From the NCBI GenBank assembly GCA_014378195.1, contig JACMOC010000017.1, positions 1-64,000 of the forward strand: a DNA stretch of 64,000 nt, written 5' to 3'. Below are positions 8,248 through 17,313 of the stretch, one piece after another; position 1 is the stretch's first letter; each line of letters opens with the position of its first letter. The notes under the pieces are model-generated. The model was given only the letters and a program-made list of their open reading frames with translations, was not told where the DNA came from and ran no database searches. The position numbers were made by a program, and so were the translations under genes. This stretch comes from Oligoflexus sp. GTDB taxonomy: Bacteria > Bdellovibrionota_B > Oligoflexia > Oligoflexales > Oligoflexaceae.

Positions 8248-10083
8248 TTACAGGCGTTCCTTCACCCTCTCATCGTGAACGTTCTTTTTCATTTCTTCCA
8301 TGCGCGCTCTCAAATCCAGGCGTTTCCCTGGCTGTCCCTGAGCAAGGGATCCAAGTCGAGCCTTAAGGTCGGCATTTGCGTCCGTTAAACTCACCTTGGG
8401 GAGATCAGGATTAGCTCGGCTTGCGCCCGGCTTCGTCGACCCAAGGGTCGCCTTTAATTTTGCCTGGCTATCGCTTTTGGGACTTTGGGTTTTTGCGCTT
8501 TTTACAGGAGCGGGTGGGGGAGGCAAGGCCTGGGGAAGCTCGACCTTAGTCTCTTCTACCAACGTATAGGAGAGCCCTAAACCCGTCGCTTGTCTCAGAT
8601 GCCACTCGAGGTAAGGAGAAACGTCCTTCGGTCCATCCACAGAAAACACCGCGTGAAGGGTCTCGTTGCCTAACTTCAGCTCTTTTGGAGCCCAGCCAGC
8701 CTCTGATAAAAGGCGGGCGGCATTGCTAAGCTTTTCGCCCTCATCGTCCTCATAGACCGCGGGGTGATATCGCACCATAGGCAGACCGTCTATTCCTGCC
8801 AGGACCGTGCGCGGATCAAGTTCCATGAGTATTTTGTGGGCATCACTCAGAGATAAAGCATTCCGGAGTCTGAGAAAAGCCGCAGGCTCCGTCACCCGTA
8901 TACGCGCGATCGCCTCAGCTTCTCTCAATGGATCTTTTCCCGACCCTTGCCATGAGCGTGAGAGTCCAGCAGCTTCGTAAACATTGTATTGGAGCTGATG
9001 CCGCTGACGATCCACGATATCGATCACTATGCAGGTCTTTTTACCTGGAAAACTCCTAAGTCCCCTTCCGAGGCATTGGCTGTATACCAAAGGGGATGTC
9101 GTGGGCCGGGCAAGCAGAACGCATTCGATACTGGGGTCATCGAAGCCCTCCGTAAGGACTCCATAGTTGGTCAGAACCTGTATATCGCCGCGCCGAAACG
9201 CTTTTATGCTTTCGTCCCGGTCAAGGCTTTGGCCTGATACAAACGCGGAGCTGATTCCCCGGGCCGCAAAGTCCTTCGCGAGATCCTGCGCATGCGTAAC
9301 GGACGCGCAAAATGCGATCGTTTTTTTGCCGGGCGCTTTTTCTTCGCAGGCCCGAAGCGTTAGCTCACGCATTTCGGGTGTGTTCATGATTTTGCCGAGC
9401 AGCGTTGTCTGAAAGTCGCCGCTCGCGTCAACTCGCATATCACTAAGGCCAAGAGAAGCTTCAATCGTCGCATAATCCATAGGGACGAGATAGCCGCGAT
9501 CCTGAAGTTCGCCGAGAGAAATCTCAAATGCGATCTCGCCGAAGAGTTCGCCAATCGACCGACCATCAGAACGCTTGGGTGTCGCCGTAAGTCCCAGTAA
9601 GAGCGTTGCCTCACGTTTCCCAAAGTGACTGATCGTATCCATCCACGTTTTTGCGTAGGCATGATGACATTCATCGACGATTACGACACCAAATGCCTCA
9701 GGTGAAAATTCGTCGAGACGCCCAGCCAGTGTTTGCACTGATGCGACAACAACGCGTGCGGCAGAGTGAGATCGGCGCTCAGCCTGTTCGACCGTAACAA
9801 ATTGGGAGCCGATTTGCGCAGCAATTTTTTCGGCTGTTTGATTAATGATTTCACGTCGGTGAGCGAGGAATAGAATATTTTTGTCACCGATGAGGGTGAG
9901 AAGTTCGTCGATAAGAAGGGCTGAGATGACTGTTTTGCCCGCGCCGGTAGGCAATCGCAACAGGAGCTTTGTTTGCCCCTTTTGATAGCGAGTAATGACG
10001 GCTCTGACGGCGTCTGACTGATAAGGTCTTGATTCGAATGCCACAGGTCCTGCCCCAGCTCGTTGAACGGTGAAGACTAGCAT
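8248..10083 (-). CDS. DEAD/DEAH-box superfamily II helicase (SSL2/RAD25-like core)
   Basis: A 611-residue ATP-dependent helicase. It shows Walker A PTGAGKT (about residue 45), motif Ia LAHRRE, motif II DECHHAY, motif III LTATPKR, and in the second lobe VLTEGFDDP and motif VI QCLGRGLRS. The helicase core spans about residues 18-370. It is followed by an uncharacterised domain (about 370-500) and a Pro/Lys-rich low-complexity tail, which may be a protein- or nucleic-acid-binding extension. The ATG at 10083 lacks a clear ribosome site; the GTG at 10044 with AGGA close by is an alternative. The gene stands alone. Similar stand-alone SF2 helicases act in repair or restriction, but the neighbours give no clue. 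Confidence 0.85.
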   Translation of the reverse strand: MLVFTVQRAGAGPVAFESRPYQSDAVRAVITRYQKGQTKLLLRLPTGAGKTVISALLIDELLTLIGDKNILFLAHRREIINQTAEKIAAQIGSQFVTVEQAERRSHSAARVVVASVQTLAGRLDEFSPEAFGVVIVDECHHAYAKTWMDTISHFGKREATLLLGLTATPKRSDGRSIGELFGEIAFEISLGELQDRGYLVPMDYATIEASLGLSDMRVDASGDFQTTLLGKIMNTPEMRELTLRACEEKAPGKKTIAFCASVTHAQDLAKDFAARGISSAFVSGQSLDRDESIKAFRRGDIQVLTNYGVLTEGFDDPSIECVLLARPTTSPLVYSQCLGRGLRSFPGKKTCIVIDIVDRQRHQLQYNVYEAAGLSRSWQGSGKDPLREAEAIARIRVTEPAAFLRLRNALSLSDAHKILMELDPRTVLAGIDGLPMVRYHPAVYEDDEGEKLSNAARLLSEAGWAPKELKLGNETLHAVFSVDGPKDVSPYLEWHLRQATGLGLSYTLVEETKVELPQALPPPPAPVKSAKTQSPKSDSQAKLKATLGSTKPGASRANPDLPKVSLTDANADLKARLGSLAQGQPGKRLDLRARMEEMKKNVHDERVKERL

Positions 10084-10200
10084 TTATCAAGCGAAATTGC
10101 TTTCACCTTCGTCATACTTTGTCACAAAATGCATGCCGTTTCTTCACAAGATAAGTTTCTCTCACTTCGAACTTCATAGCGCGTTAGGTCGTCTAATATT

Positions 10201-10351
10201 ACAGAGAGACGAGATGTCTCGCCTCCATGGAGAACGCGGAGGCGGGCCGGGTGAATCAACACCTGGAACGTCAGACCCAGTTGCTCGATGAAGGTTGAAC
10301 GAAAGGAGGGGGACGACTCAGTCGAACCCCCCTTTCCGGCCCCGTCTCTGT
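10201..10351. ncRNA. Hairpin-rich intergenic segment, candidate structured RNA
   Basis: About 150 bases contain four successive stems enclosed by a perfect 7-bp closing helix (ACAGAGA at 10201-10207 with TCTCTGT at 10345-10351). The inner stems are GAGAC/GTCTC (10206-10220, which competes slightly with the closing helix), CGCCTCC/GGAGGCG (10220-10244), CCGGGTG/CACCTGG (10247-10266, one G-U), and a long hairpin GAAAGG...GGGG/CCCC...CCTTTC with an inner CGACT/AGTCG (10301-10336). The multibranch layout suggests a folded RNA or a 5' leader, but no known family fits and no T-tract follows. Strand is uncertain. Confidence 0.4.
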
Positions 10352-10358
10352 TTCCGTG

Positions 10359-10387
10359 TTGACTAATTATATCATTGATCTTAGTTA
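10359..10387 (+). promoter_or_regulatory. Candidate sigma-70-type promoter for the GGDEF gene
   Basis: TTGACT (10359-10364) and TAGTTA (10382-10387) are separated by 17 bases, about 90 bases before the start codon of the diguanylate cyclase gene. The -10 box is weak. Confidence 0.4.
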
Positions 10388-10476
10388 GTTAAAATGACAG
10401 CAAGGATCCCTCGCGAAAGCCTTAACCTTCTCTCCTTCCTGACCGATAAAGACGTCTGGTAGAGGAGAGCGCATCA

Positions 10477-11532
10477 ATGTTTGGAAAAAAAGCAAAAGAG
10501 CTGGACGCTAACGAAACCCCTGAGGCCGATCCTCGGCTCAGCTCGTGGCAGAATTTCAACCGACGCGTGAGTGATTTTCTCATTCAAAGCAAAGCGGATC
10601 TTCGGACCTTGCCGAACATCGATATAAAAAGCCTGCTCGAAATCGCGACAAGTACGCGGAATATTGCCGATTTGAGAGATGTTTTGGATACTCTGACAAC
10701 TCGCTTCGAAGCAGCCCGCACGCAGGAGACCCTCCACCTCAATCAGTATATCAGCGGCCTGCGCTCTATGCTTTGGACCAGCCTCAATCAGGCCTCTGCA
10801 CAATTGGGCCTTCAAAATCGAGAGACGGAACAGTTTGAGCAATTGCGCATGCACATGGTGCAGGCGCTCGACAGTGACGATCTCCTTCAGCTTAAGGTAG
10901 CTGTGAAGGACTGGATCGTTATGCAGAGCCAGTTGTCCCAGGACAGAAAACGTCAGCAGGACGAAACCCAGGCGCATTTCAAGCAGCAGCTATCGCGTCT
11001 TCAGAATGAACTCTACCAGACTCAGACGGAACTTAAATTGGACGGCCTCACGCAAGTGTATAATAGAAAGGCGTTTGACCAGGAGATTTTGAAAACACTG
11101 CAAATTGCTCAATTAAGCGGCCGCAACGCGACGCTGTTGATTCTCGATATTGATCATTTTAAACACGTGAATGATACCTACGGCCACCCCGTTGGCGACA
11201 AAGTTTTGCAACAGTTCGCCAAACTCATCGTGCAGAATTTCCCAAGCCGTACGGACTTTGTCGCCCGTTATGGCGGTGAGGAATTTATCGTGCTGATGAG
11301 TGATTGCGACATTTCCGAGGCGACTGCGAAAGCACAAAAATTTATAACGCTCCTGCGTAAAACAACCATGATGTTTGGTGGTGTGACCCTACGAATAACA
11401 GTTTCCATCGGGGCTGCCGAATCGCGTCCCTACGAAAAGGCAGATGATTGGGTCAAACGTGCCGACGTACTCCTTTATCGTGCGAAGGACCAAGGCCGGG
11501 ACTGCTGTATCACCGACCTGTCTGCCGCGTGA
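10477..11532 (+). CDS. Diguanylate cyclase (GGDEF protein) with N-terminal helical domain
   Basis: Makes cyclic di-GMP from two GTP. Of 351 residues the first 190 are helical, ending in a coiled coil that probably dimerises the enzyme, with no membrane segment, so it is cytoplasmic. The GGDEF domain (about 190-350) has the metal and substrate motif LDIDHFKHVNDTYGHPVGD and an active-site RYGGEEF, so catalysis should be intact. The inhibitory I-site is degenerate: the residues at that place are SRTD rather than RxxD, so feedback control by product may be weak. AGGAG lies 11-15 bases before the ATG. The N-terminal domain resembles none of the common sensory folds, so its signal is unknown. Confidence 0.9.
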   Translation: MFGKKAKELDANETPEADPRLSSWQNFNRRVSDFLIQSKADLRTLPNIDIKSLLEIATSTRNIADLRDVLDTLTTRFEAARTQETLHLNQYISGLRSMLWTSLNQASAQLGLQNRETEQFEQLRMHMVQALDSDDLLQLKVAVKDWIVMQSQLSQDRKRQQDETQAHFKQQLSRLQNELYQTQTELKLDGLTQVYNRKAFDQEILKTLQIAQLSGRNATLLILDIDHFKHVNDTYGHPVGDKVLQQFAKLIVQNFPSRTDFVARYGGEEFIVLMSDCDISEATAKAQKFITLLRKTTMMFGGVTLRITVSIGAAESRPYEKADDWVKRADVLLYRAKDQGRDCCITDLSAA

Positions 11533-11729
11533 TTCAAACCTCGGCGAACAACTGCCAGATATTTTTCTCAATACCCTGATATATATAGGAAAAACCCTGA
11601 GTGATCCTTGCTTGATGCAAGCGCACAGCTTCGGGTTTTCGATCTCTCGTGGCACGATTGGACGAGCGTGAATCACGACTGCCGTGTAAGCGCGATTCTT
11701 CGGAAAACCAATTGGAAAAGGAGTGAGCC

Positions 11730-12230
11730 ATGGCTCAGAATTCTACCGATAAAGATCAGACTCTCGGGCTAGGAAACGGTTTCGTGGAAGCTACACTGGT
11801 CTCGCGCGGTGTGGACGATGGTGACCAGTATGTAAGCGTTTCTATTCCGGAGAGAGCAGAAGCCAAGGTGCATAAAATCAGCGACGCTCTGCTTCGTACC
11901 AAACAACGCGTAACCCACAAAATCCATGATATTTCGGATACTGTGGGCGAAGGGGTCAAAGCTAAGGCGGCAGAGGTCAGCGACACCCTTAAAAAAAGCG
12001 TAGTTACGGTCGATACGAAAGTGAAAGCAAACCCCTACCTCTATGCGGTGAGTGCGGTGGGCGTGGGATTTATCATCGGACGCATTTTTATCGCTTACCG
12101 CGCGCGTCAAAGCGCGAAAGTAGGAGTCACAACACCCCCTCACTTTCAAAATTATGCAGACGATCTGAGCGACCATACCGGCGTTCATGTGCGCCCGGAA
12201 AAAACCTACAATACGGGAGCCGCGATCTGA
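11730..12230 (+). CDS. DUF883/ElaB-YqjD-like C-tail membrane-anchored protein
   Basis: 166 residues. The central part is a long amphipathic helix of repeated K/T/V/D pattern (HKISDALLRTKQRV ... AKAAEVSDTLKK). It is followed by the family hallmark VKANPYLYAVSAVGVGFIIGR, one transmembrane helix with a glycine zipper, and then an unusual extra tail of about 45 residues. E. coli relatives ElaB and YqjD tether inactive ribosomes to the inner membrane in stationary phase. The AAGGAG site is strong. The long C-terminal extension after the membrane helix is atypical for the family. Confidence 0.7.
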   Translation: MAQNSTDKDQTLGLGNGFVEATLVSRGVDDGDQYVSVSIPERAEAKVHKISDALLRTKQRVTHKIHDISDTVGEGVKAKAAEVSDTLKKSVVTVDTKVKANPYLYAVSAVGVGFIIGRIFIAYRARQSAKVGVTTPPHFQNYADDLSDHTGVHVRPEKTYNTGAAI

Positions 12231-12372
12231 GGGTCTCACGCTGGGAAATGCATAGATCGATTAGAAATTTTCCTTTTTTCTGCTCGTTCGGCATAGAGAG
12301 ATCAACTAAGACTACACCTGCAGGTAAGTCCCTGGTACTTTACCCGGCGTGCATCTAAGGAGGTCTCTCATT

Positions 12373-14556
12373 ATGCGTCTAAGTATTCGCAATCTGCTTT
12401 TTTTGACTTTAGCTCTGTCAAACGGATCGGCTTTTGCCGTTGAAGGCATGTGGCAACCCGAACAACTTCCCCTTATCCAAAAAGACCTTAAGGCCAAAGG
12501 CCTTACGATCAAGCCTGAGAGCATGAGCGAGCTGACTGCGTTTCCGATGAACGCAATCGTTAGTCTTGGCGGCTGCAGTGCTTCGTTTGTGTCCGAGCTA
12601 GGCCTCGTGGTTACTAACCATCACTGTGCCTATGGTTCCATTCAATTTAACTCGACCAAAGACAAAAATTATCTCGACAACGGGTTTTACGCCAAAACCA
12701 TCGAGGAAGAATTGCCCGCTGCCCCGGGATCTCGCATTTTTGTGACGGAAAGCATCAAAGACCTCACACCGGAGATCCTTCAAGGCCTCGAAAAAATCGA
12801 CGGTTTGCCACGTTATGAGGCCATCGAAAAACGTCGCAAGGATATGATCGCCACCTGCGAAAAAACCCCGGGCACCCGCTGCCGCATCGACTCATTCCTG
12901 GGCGACAGCACCTACCGTTTGACTAAACAGCTGGAAATCAAGGATGTGCGCCTGGTTCAGGCCCCGCCTTCGGCGATCGGCAAATTCGGCGGTGACGTTG
13001 ATAACTGGATGTGGCCCCGTCACACAGGTGATTTTTCTTTCTATCGCGCTTACGTCGATAAAAAAGGCTTCCCCGCAGAATTCAGCAAGGACAATGTCCC
13101 ATTTAAGCCCAAAGGCTTCCTTAAGGTCGATACCAAAGGTGTGGAAGAAGGCTCTTTCGTTATGGTCGCTGGTTACCCCGGCCGCACTAACCGTCATCGC
13201 CTGGCGAGCGAAGTAGCTTATACCTTCGATGTCGCCAACCCGAAAAACAAAGACTATCTTGATCGCCGCATCGCATTGATCGAAAGCTTCAAAGCCAAAG
13301 ACGCCGAACTTGGTATCAAATATGCGAGCCAGTTGGCAGGCATGAACAACCAATCTAAAAACATTGAGGGCAAACAGGAAGGTTATAAGGCCATCAAGCT
13401 CCTCGACCAGAAAAAAGATTCGGAAAAACAACTTCTGACGGCTTTTCGTTCGAGCAAAAACAAAACAGCTATTGCTGATTACGAAGCTCTCAACACCTTG
13501 ATCAAAGCTGATCAGACAGCTGACACTTTCAATATGGTACTTCGTAAGGCGTCGGATTCGGATCTGTTAAAAACCGCAAAAACCCTCTATCGCCTGGCAC
13601 GCGAAAAAGAGAAGTCTGATGCTGAACGCGAAGCCGGTTACCAAGAACGCGATCTTATCTTTCTCCGTCAGGGTCTTCAGGCCCTCAGCCGCCGTTTCGA
13701 TCCGAAAGTGGACCAGGCTCTTTGGGAACTCGGCCTAGGGGACGCAAAAAAAGCGGATCCCAAACTCACAGCGCGTTTGCCGAAAACTTTGCAGAACCTT
13801 GTAAAAATGGATCCGAAAAAACAAGGCGCAACCCTTGCAGCTTACTACCCAGCGAGTGTGCTGACCGATGAAACAAAACGTCTGGCTTTGATGGACGCGG
13901 ATCGCAAAACCCTCGAGGGTCTCAAAGACCCCTTCATGCAAATGGCTGTTTCAAGCTTTGATGAAGCTATTAAGCTTGAAAAAGACGAAAAAGCGCGTTC
14001 AGGCAGCTTCCAGAAAATTCGCTCGGAATACATGCAGAGTATGGTGGCGCAACGCACTAAGGAAGGCAAAGTGGTCTACCCCGATGCCAACTCCACTCTT
14101 CGCATCACGTACGGAACGGTACAAGGCTACAAAAACCGTGCTGGCGCAAGCTATGGTGCGTTTACGAAGCTCGAAGAGATCGCCGCTAAAAATACCGGCA
14201 AAGAACCCTTTAACGTTCCTGTCAAAGAGTTGGAACTTATCAAAAAGAAGGACTATGGCAGTTACAAACTGCAAAGCATTGGAACGGTGCCTGTAGATTT
14301 CCTTGCTGACCTCGACATAACAGGCGGCAACTCTGGTTCTGCAACGCTGAATGCGAAAGGCGAGCTCACCGGACTTGTCTTTGACGGAACTATAGACGGC
14401 GTTATTTCGGATTGGGCTTTCGATCCGGCTTACACCCGTTCGATTCATCTCGACGCCCGCTATATGCTTTGGGTGCTCGACAAATTCGATAATGCAACCC
14501 GTTTGCTCAACGAAATGGGTGTTACACAGTCGACCCCCACACCGCCCGCTCACTGA
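12373..14556 (+). CDS. S46 family dipeptidyl peptidase (DPP7/DPP11-like), exported
   Basis: S46 enzymes remove N-terminal dipeptides in the periplasm and feed peptide uptake. The product has 727 residues, the normal family length. Signal peptide MRLSIRNLLFLTLALSNGSAFA is followed by EGMW at the mature N-terminus. The catalytic His lies in TNHHC (about residue 85) and the nucleophile in ITGGNSGSATLN (about residue 653). The catalytic Asp is in the N-terminal trypsin-like half. The start at 12373 has a near-perfect TAAGGAGGT site (12356-12364), better than the ATG eight codons upstream. Substrate specificity (DPP7 versus acidic-residue DPP11) depends on a residue I cannot place with certainty. 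A terminator follows immediately. Confidence 0.93.
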   Translation: MRLSIRNLLFLTLALSNGSAFAVEGMWQPEQLPLIQKDLKAKGLTIKPESMSELTAFPMNAIVSLGGCSASFVSELGLVVTNHHCAYGSIQFNSTKDKNYLDNGFYAKTIEEELPAAPGSRIFVTESIKDLTPEILQGLEKIDGLPRYEAIEKRRKDMIATCEKTPGTRCRIDSFLGDSTYRLTKQLEIKDVRLVQAPPSAIGKFGGDVDNWMWPRHTGDFSFYRAYVDKKGFPAEFSKDNVPFKPKGFLKVDTKGVEEGSFVMVAGYPGRTNRHRLASEVAYTFDVANPKNKDYLDRRIALIESFKAKDAELGIKYASQLAGMNNQSKNIEGKQEGYKAIKLLDQKKDSEKQLLTAFRSSKNKTAIADYEALNTLIKADQTADTFNMVLRKASDSDLLKTAKTLYRLAREKEKSDAEREAGYQERDLIFLRQGLQALSRRFDPKVDQALWELGLGDAKKADPKLTARLPKTLQNLVKMDPKKQGATLAAYYPASVLTDETKRLALMDADRKTLEGLKDPFMQMAVSSFDEAIKLEKDEKARSGSFQKIRSEYMQSMVAQRTKEGKVVYPDANSTLRITYGTVQGYKNRAGASYGAFTKLEEIAAKNTGKEPFNVPVKELELIKKKDYGSYKLQSIGTVPVDFLADLDITGGNSGSATLNAKGELTGLVFDGTIDGVISDWAFDPAYTRSIHLDARYMLWVLDKFDNATRLLNEMGVTQSTPTPPAH

Positions 14557-14564
14557 TCATTTAA

Positions 14565-14592
14565 GGCCCTGCCAAGTGCAGGGTCTTTTTTT
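14565..14592 (+). terminator. Rho-independent terminator of the S46 peptidase gene
   Basis: Stem CCCTGC/GCAGGG with a short loop, followed by TC and eight T residues, starting about ten bases beyond the stop codon. Confidence 0.88.
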
Positions 14593-14609
14593 TGCTTCGC
14601 AGTCGACGC

Positions 14610-14636
14610 GAGTCGAGTCGAGTCGGAGTCGGAGTG
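14610..14636. repeat. Short tandem repeat of GAGTC units upstream of glnA
   Basis: Three exact GAGTC units (14610-14624) run into GGAGTC and GGAGTG. The repeat sits between the S46 terminator and the glutamine synthetase start, in the probable promoter-proximal region. Confidence 0.7.
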
Positions 14637-14778
14637 TTTTCTGAGTGCAAAAGGCCAGCCGTCACAAATTTCAGAAAAAACCATAGTCTTGCAAGAAATT
14701 GCGGTTCTTTTCCTCGACTTAGCATATAAAATTGGAACAACTAGAGTCACCAACACCGTCATCTTCGAGAGGTTTTTC

Positions 14779-16221
14779 ATGGGTGAGATTAAGATCAAGA
14801 ATTTTTCTGAGATCCCTTACGAACAATTGGAAGAGCTTAATCTCCAGGCCAAACAAAAAATGGCCGAAGGCGCGAGCGATTCGAGTCTCCAGGAGTACTA
14901 CCTACGTTATTTGACTGACGAAAAACGGCTTAAGGCTGTGACGGTGTGCTTTTCCGACTTGGAAGGCCGCTTCCACATGTTGGACTACGACAAGAAATTC
15001 CTGATTCAGTCCTTTGACAACCTGACTTTCGATGGTTCATCAATTCGCGGTTTTTCGGTTCAAAGCGAATCGGACCTCCGTCTTGCTATCGATTGGGGCA
15101 CGCTTCGCTGGTTGCCTAGCGACGTCTTCGGCCCCGGCAAGGTCATGGTTTTTGCTTTAATTCAAGATCGCGACCGCAAGTACTATGACGCCGACATGCG
15201 TGGTCAGCTCAAGTTATTCAACGAAAAAATTCGATCTGAGCAAGGCTTGACGACCAACTTCGCCGTTGAGATCGAAGGGTTCCTTTTCAAAGGTCTCAAT
15301 GCCGAGCAAGCCTATCAGAATGATGAAAGCTTTCAGTTCGTTTCAGAAGGGGGTTATTTCAATACTCTCCCGAATGCACCTCTTCGTCAGTTCATTGATC
15401 GTTTTGCCGAAGCGCAACGGGCCCTGGGTTTTGAGAATGAAAAAGACCACCCTGAAGTGGCGCCTTCGCAGTTCGAATTGAATTATAAATATACGGATGC
15501 TTTGATAGCAGCAGACCAGGTGCAGACCTACAAACTGCTGGCTCGCCTGATCGCCTCAAACATGGGTTATACGGCAAGCTTTTTGCCCAAACCTAAAGTC
15601 GGCATCAATGGGACTGGAATGCACACCAACATTTCCTTCTCGAAAAACGGCAAAAATATCTTTTACGACGCAAAAGGCCCGGATTTGATCTCAGCGCCAG
15701 GCTGGAACGCGATCGACCGTCTCCTGGCGAACGCGGATGGATTGTGTCTCATCTTGAATCCGTCGGTGAATTCCTATCGTCGTCTTGATCCTCATTACGA
15801 AGCTCCTAACCAAATCAGAACGTCGGCTGTCGACCGTTCCGCCATGATTCGTATACCTATCGGTAACGAAAAATCAGCTCGTATCGAGATTCGGTCTGTC
15901 GCTCCAGACGCCAACCCTTATTTGACTTTCTATTCTGTCCTTAACACAGCCATCAATGGCCCTTACGATCAAAAGGCCGTCGAGCACAACCGTAAACGTC
16001 AGGACCGTGTCCTTCCTGACAATATCCAGGATGCGATCCGTCTGTTTGAATCCGACACCTGGCTGGCCTCGGTGATGGGTGAACGCATTCACAAGAAATA
16101 TGCAGAAATCAAACATATGGTTGCCGACCGTTCGCCTAAAGCTTTGGGAACAAAAGTCAAAAGCAGCGAAGTCCTGTTCCACCATGAAGTAACGAATCAA
16201 CAGTTGTGGTCACAGTTCTAA
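14779..16221 (+). CDS. glnA: Glutamine synthetase, type I
   Basis: Condenses glutamate and ammonia using ATP, in the cytoplasm as a dodecamer. 480 residues starting at ATG 14779, where AGAGG precedes at spacing 7; in-frame codons further up lack a site. Family signatures are present: FDGSSIRGFSVQSESD (the flexible GSS motif), the metal ligands in FAVEIEGFLF, GTGMHTNISFSKNGK, and NPSVNSYRRL with PNQIRTSAVDRS for ATP and glutamate. The NLYDLPPEE segment carrying the adenylylated tyrosine of enteric GlnA is missing; the corresponding region reads KRQDRVLPDNIQ. Control by GlnE is therefore unlikely. No GlnB or NtrBC genes are nearby. Confidence 0.93.
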   Translation: MGEIKIKNFSEIPYEQLEELNLQAKQKMAEGASDSSLQEYYLRYLTDEKRLKAVTVCFSDLEGRFHMLDYDKKFLIQSFDNLTFDGSSIRGFSVQSESDLRLAIDWGTLRWLPSDVFGPGKVMVFALIQDRDRKYYDADMRGQLKLFNEKIRSEQGLTTNFAVEIEGFLFKGLNAEQAYQNDESFQFVSEGGYFNTLPNAPLRQFIDRFAEAQRALGFENEKDHPEVAPSQFELNYKYTDALIAADQVQTYKLLARLIASNMGYTASFLPKPKVGINGTGMHTNISFSKNGKNIFYDAKGPDLISAPGWNAIDRLLANADGLCLILNPSVNSYRRLDPHYEAPNQIRTSAVDRSAMIRIPIGNEKSARIEIRSVAPDANPYLTFYSVLNTAINGPYDQKAVEHNRKRQDRVLPDNIQDAIRLFESDTWLASVMGERIHKKYAEIKHMVADRSPKALGTKVKSSEVLFHHEVTNQQLWSQF

Positions 16222-16224
16222 GAT

Positions 16225-16389
16225 TTAGTCCTCGTCCTGACCATTGCTCTCCTGACGACGTGACGTTGCCGCGATCTTGAGCTGTTTTATGCAGTAGATC
16301 AAAGCACTTCGCGCGTCTGAGGGCGATGCCCTCTCCGCAAGTTCCCTAATCTCCTCTACCAATTCATATATTTGCTTTGTGCGGTCCAT
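16225..16389 (-). CDS. Small 54-residue charged protein, unknown function
   Basis: A short gene antiparallel to glnA, with three bases between the two stop codons. ATG at 16387-16389 is preceded by GAGG at spacing 9. The product begins MDRTKQIYELVEEIRELAER and continues with SALIYCIKQLKIAATSRRQE, ending in an acidic tail. It is predicted as two amphipathic helices, cytoplasmic. Codon use looks like neighbouring genes. Its size, helical content and charge resemble small regulators or antitoxin-like proteins, but there is no toxin partner and I name no family. Confidence 0.55.
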   Translation of the reverse strand: MDRTKQIYELVEEIRELAERASPSDARSALIYCIKQLKIAATSRRQESNGQDED

Positions 16390-16590
16390 CGTTTCAGCCT
16401 CATGCCCCAGCGGAATTAACTACTCTTGCGATTATCGCTATTCGAAGAGTCGATTCAAGGCTAAGTTGTCATGCCAGATCCTAGGTAGGAAGAGATTTTT
16501 GTGCGCAGAGCAGTTTCCCTTCCTAATTGACTGGCTTCATCTGGTTTTTTTCATTAAAGTGCTTTTTTTGAGACGGTTAAGGAGAGTGAT

Positions 16591-17313
16591 ATGAAATCGG
16601 GACAAGGCGATACGGGGAACCGTTTATTTCGGGAAATGGAAGCGGCTCTTATGGAACGAATGCTTCCTTTCGCCGATGAAGTTTACGGCGAAGACGCGAT
16701 CGATCAGGCACTGCTCCTGTTCCTTGACGACGAAGGTGCGATCGAGTTTGATGCTGCCGATCCTCTCAATCCATTTTTTCTCCCCTGGTTTTTGTTTAAC
16801 TGGGTCATTGAGCCCACAGATGTTCGTCCGATACCGGAAGCTCCCGTAAACAAAACGATAGCTGAAACGTTTCTCGAACGAAATGAAGCGTCATTGTCAG
16901 CAGATACAATCGCTTTGATTAAAGCTTCCAATCGTCGTCCCCTGAGCTTTTTTGAGATCCTTGATACAGTTCCAGGCAAAAGCCTCCAACTTCACGATCT
17001 TTTGCAGGATACCAAGCTTGAAGTTGAGGATGATTCCGCCTCGATCAGCCTTCATAAGGGCGACATCATTATCGGCTCCATCATGGGCGAAATGAATGGC
17101 AAGTTGCGTCCTTTAGCCATTGGTCCTTTTTCACTAGAAGCCAGCGATAGAGCCGAAGTCATCGAGCTCAAAGCCGAAATCCTGGCAAATTCGGGTGAGA
17201 AAGCCATTACGGAAGTCACCCTCCATCAGCAGGAAGCTTTTGTACTTGGGCTTTATCTCGACATTCTCGACGCCATGCTCGACGAGCAAGACGACGAAGT
17301 CCTTAAGCACTGA
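16591..17313 (+). CDS. Conserved-looking acidic cytoplasmic protein, unknown function
   Basis: A 240-residue acidic protein with no signal peptide or membrane segment. Strong AAGGAGAG site nine bases before ATG. The first half is helical with an aromatic patch (PFFLPWFLFNWVIEPT); the second half alternates strands and helices (SISLHKGDIIIGSIMG, RPLAIGPFSLEAS). The layout resembles proteins of the SEC-C/YecA accessory type, but the zinc-binding SEC-C tail is absent. Transcribed alone between glnA and a hybrid kinase. A GC-rich hairpin (GGGCGC/GCGCCC, about 17322-17338) follows the stop without a T-tract. Confidence 0.65.
   Translation: MKSGQGDTGNRLFREMEAALMERMLPFADEVYGEDAIDQALLLFLDDEGAIEFDAADPLNPFFLPWFLFNWVIEPTDVRPIPEAPVNKTIAETFLERNEASLSADTIALIKASNRRPLSFFEILDTVPGKSLQLHDLLQDTKLEVEDDSASISLHKGDIIIGSIMGEMNGKLRPLAIGPFSLEASDRAEVIELKAEILANSGEKAITEVTLHQQEAFVLGLYLDILDAMLDEQDDEVLKH

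Noticed and set aside
10301..10340. GGGG...TTCGAC pattern on the minus strand resembling a tmRNA 5' end
   Set aside because: The matching 3' end (TTCGA...CCA) would have to lie inside the helicase gene and is not there; no proteolysis-tag reading frame.
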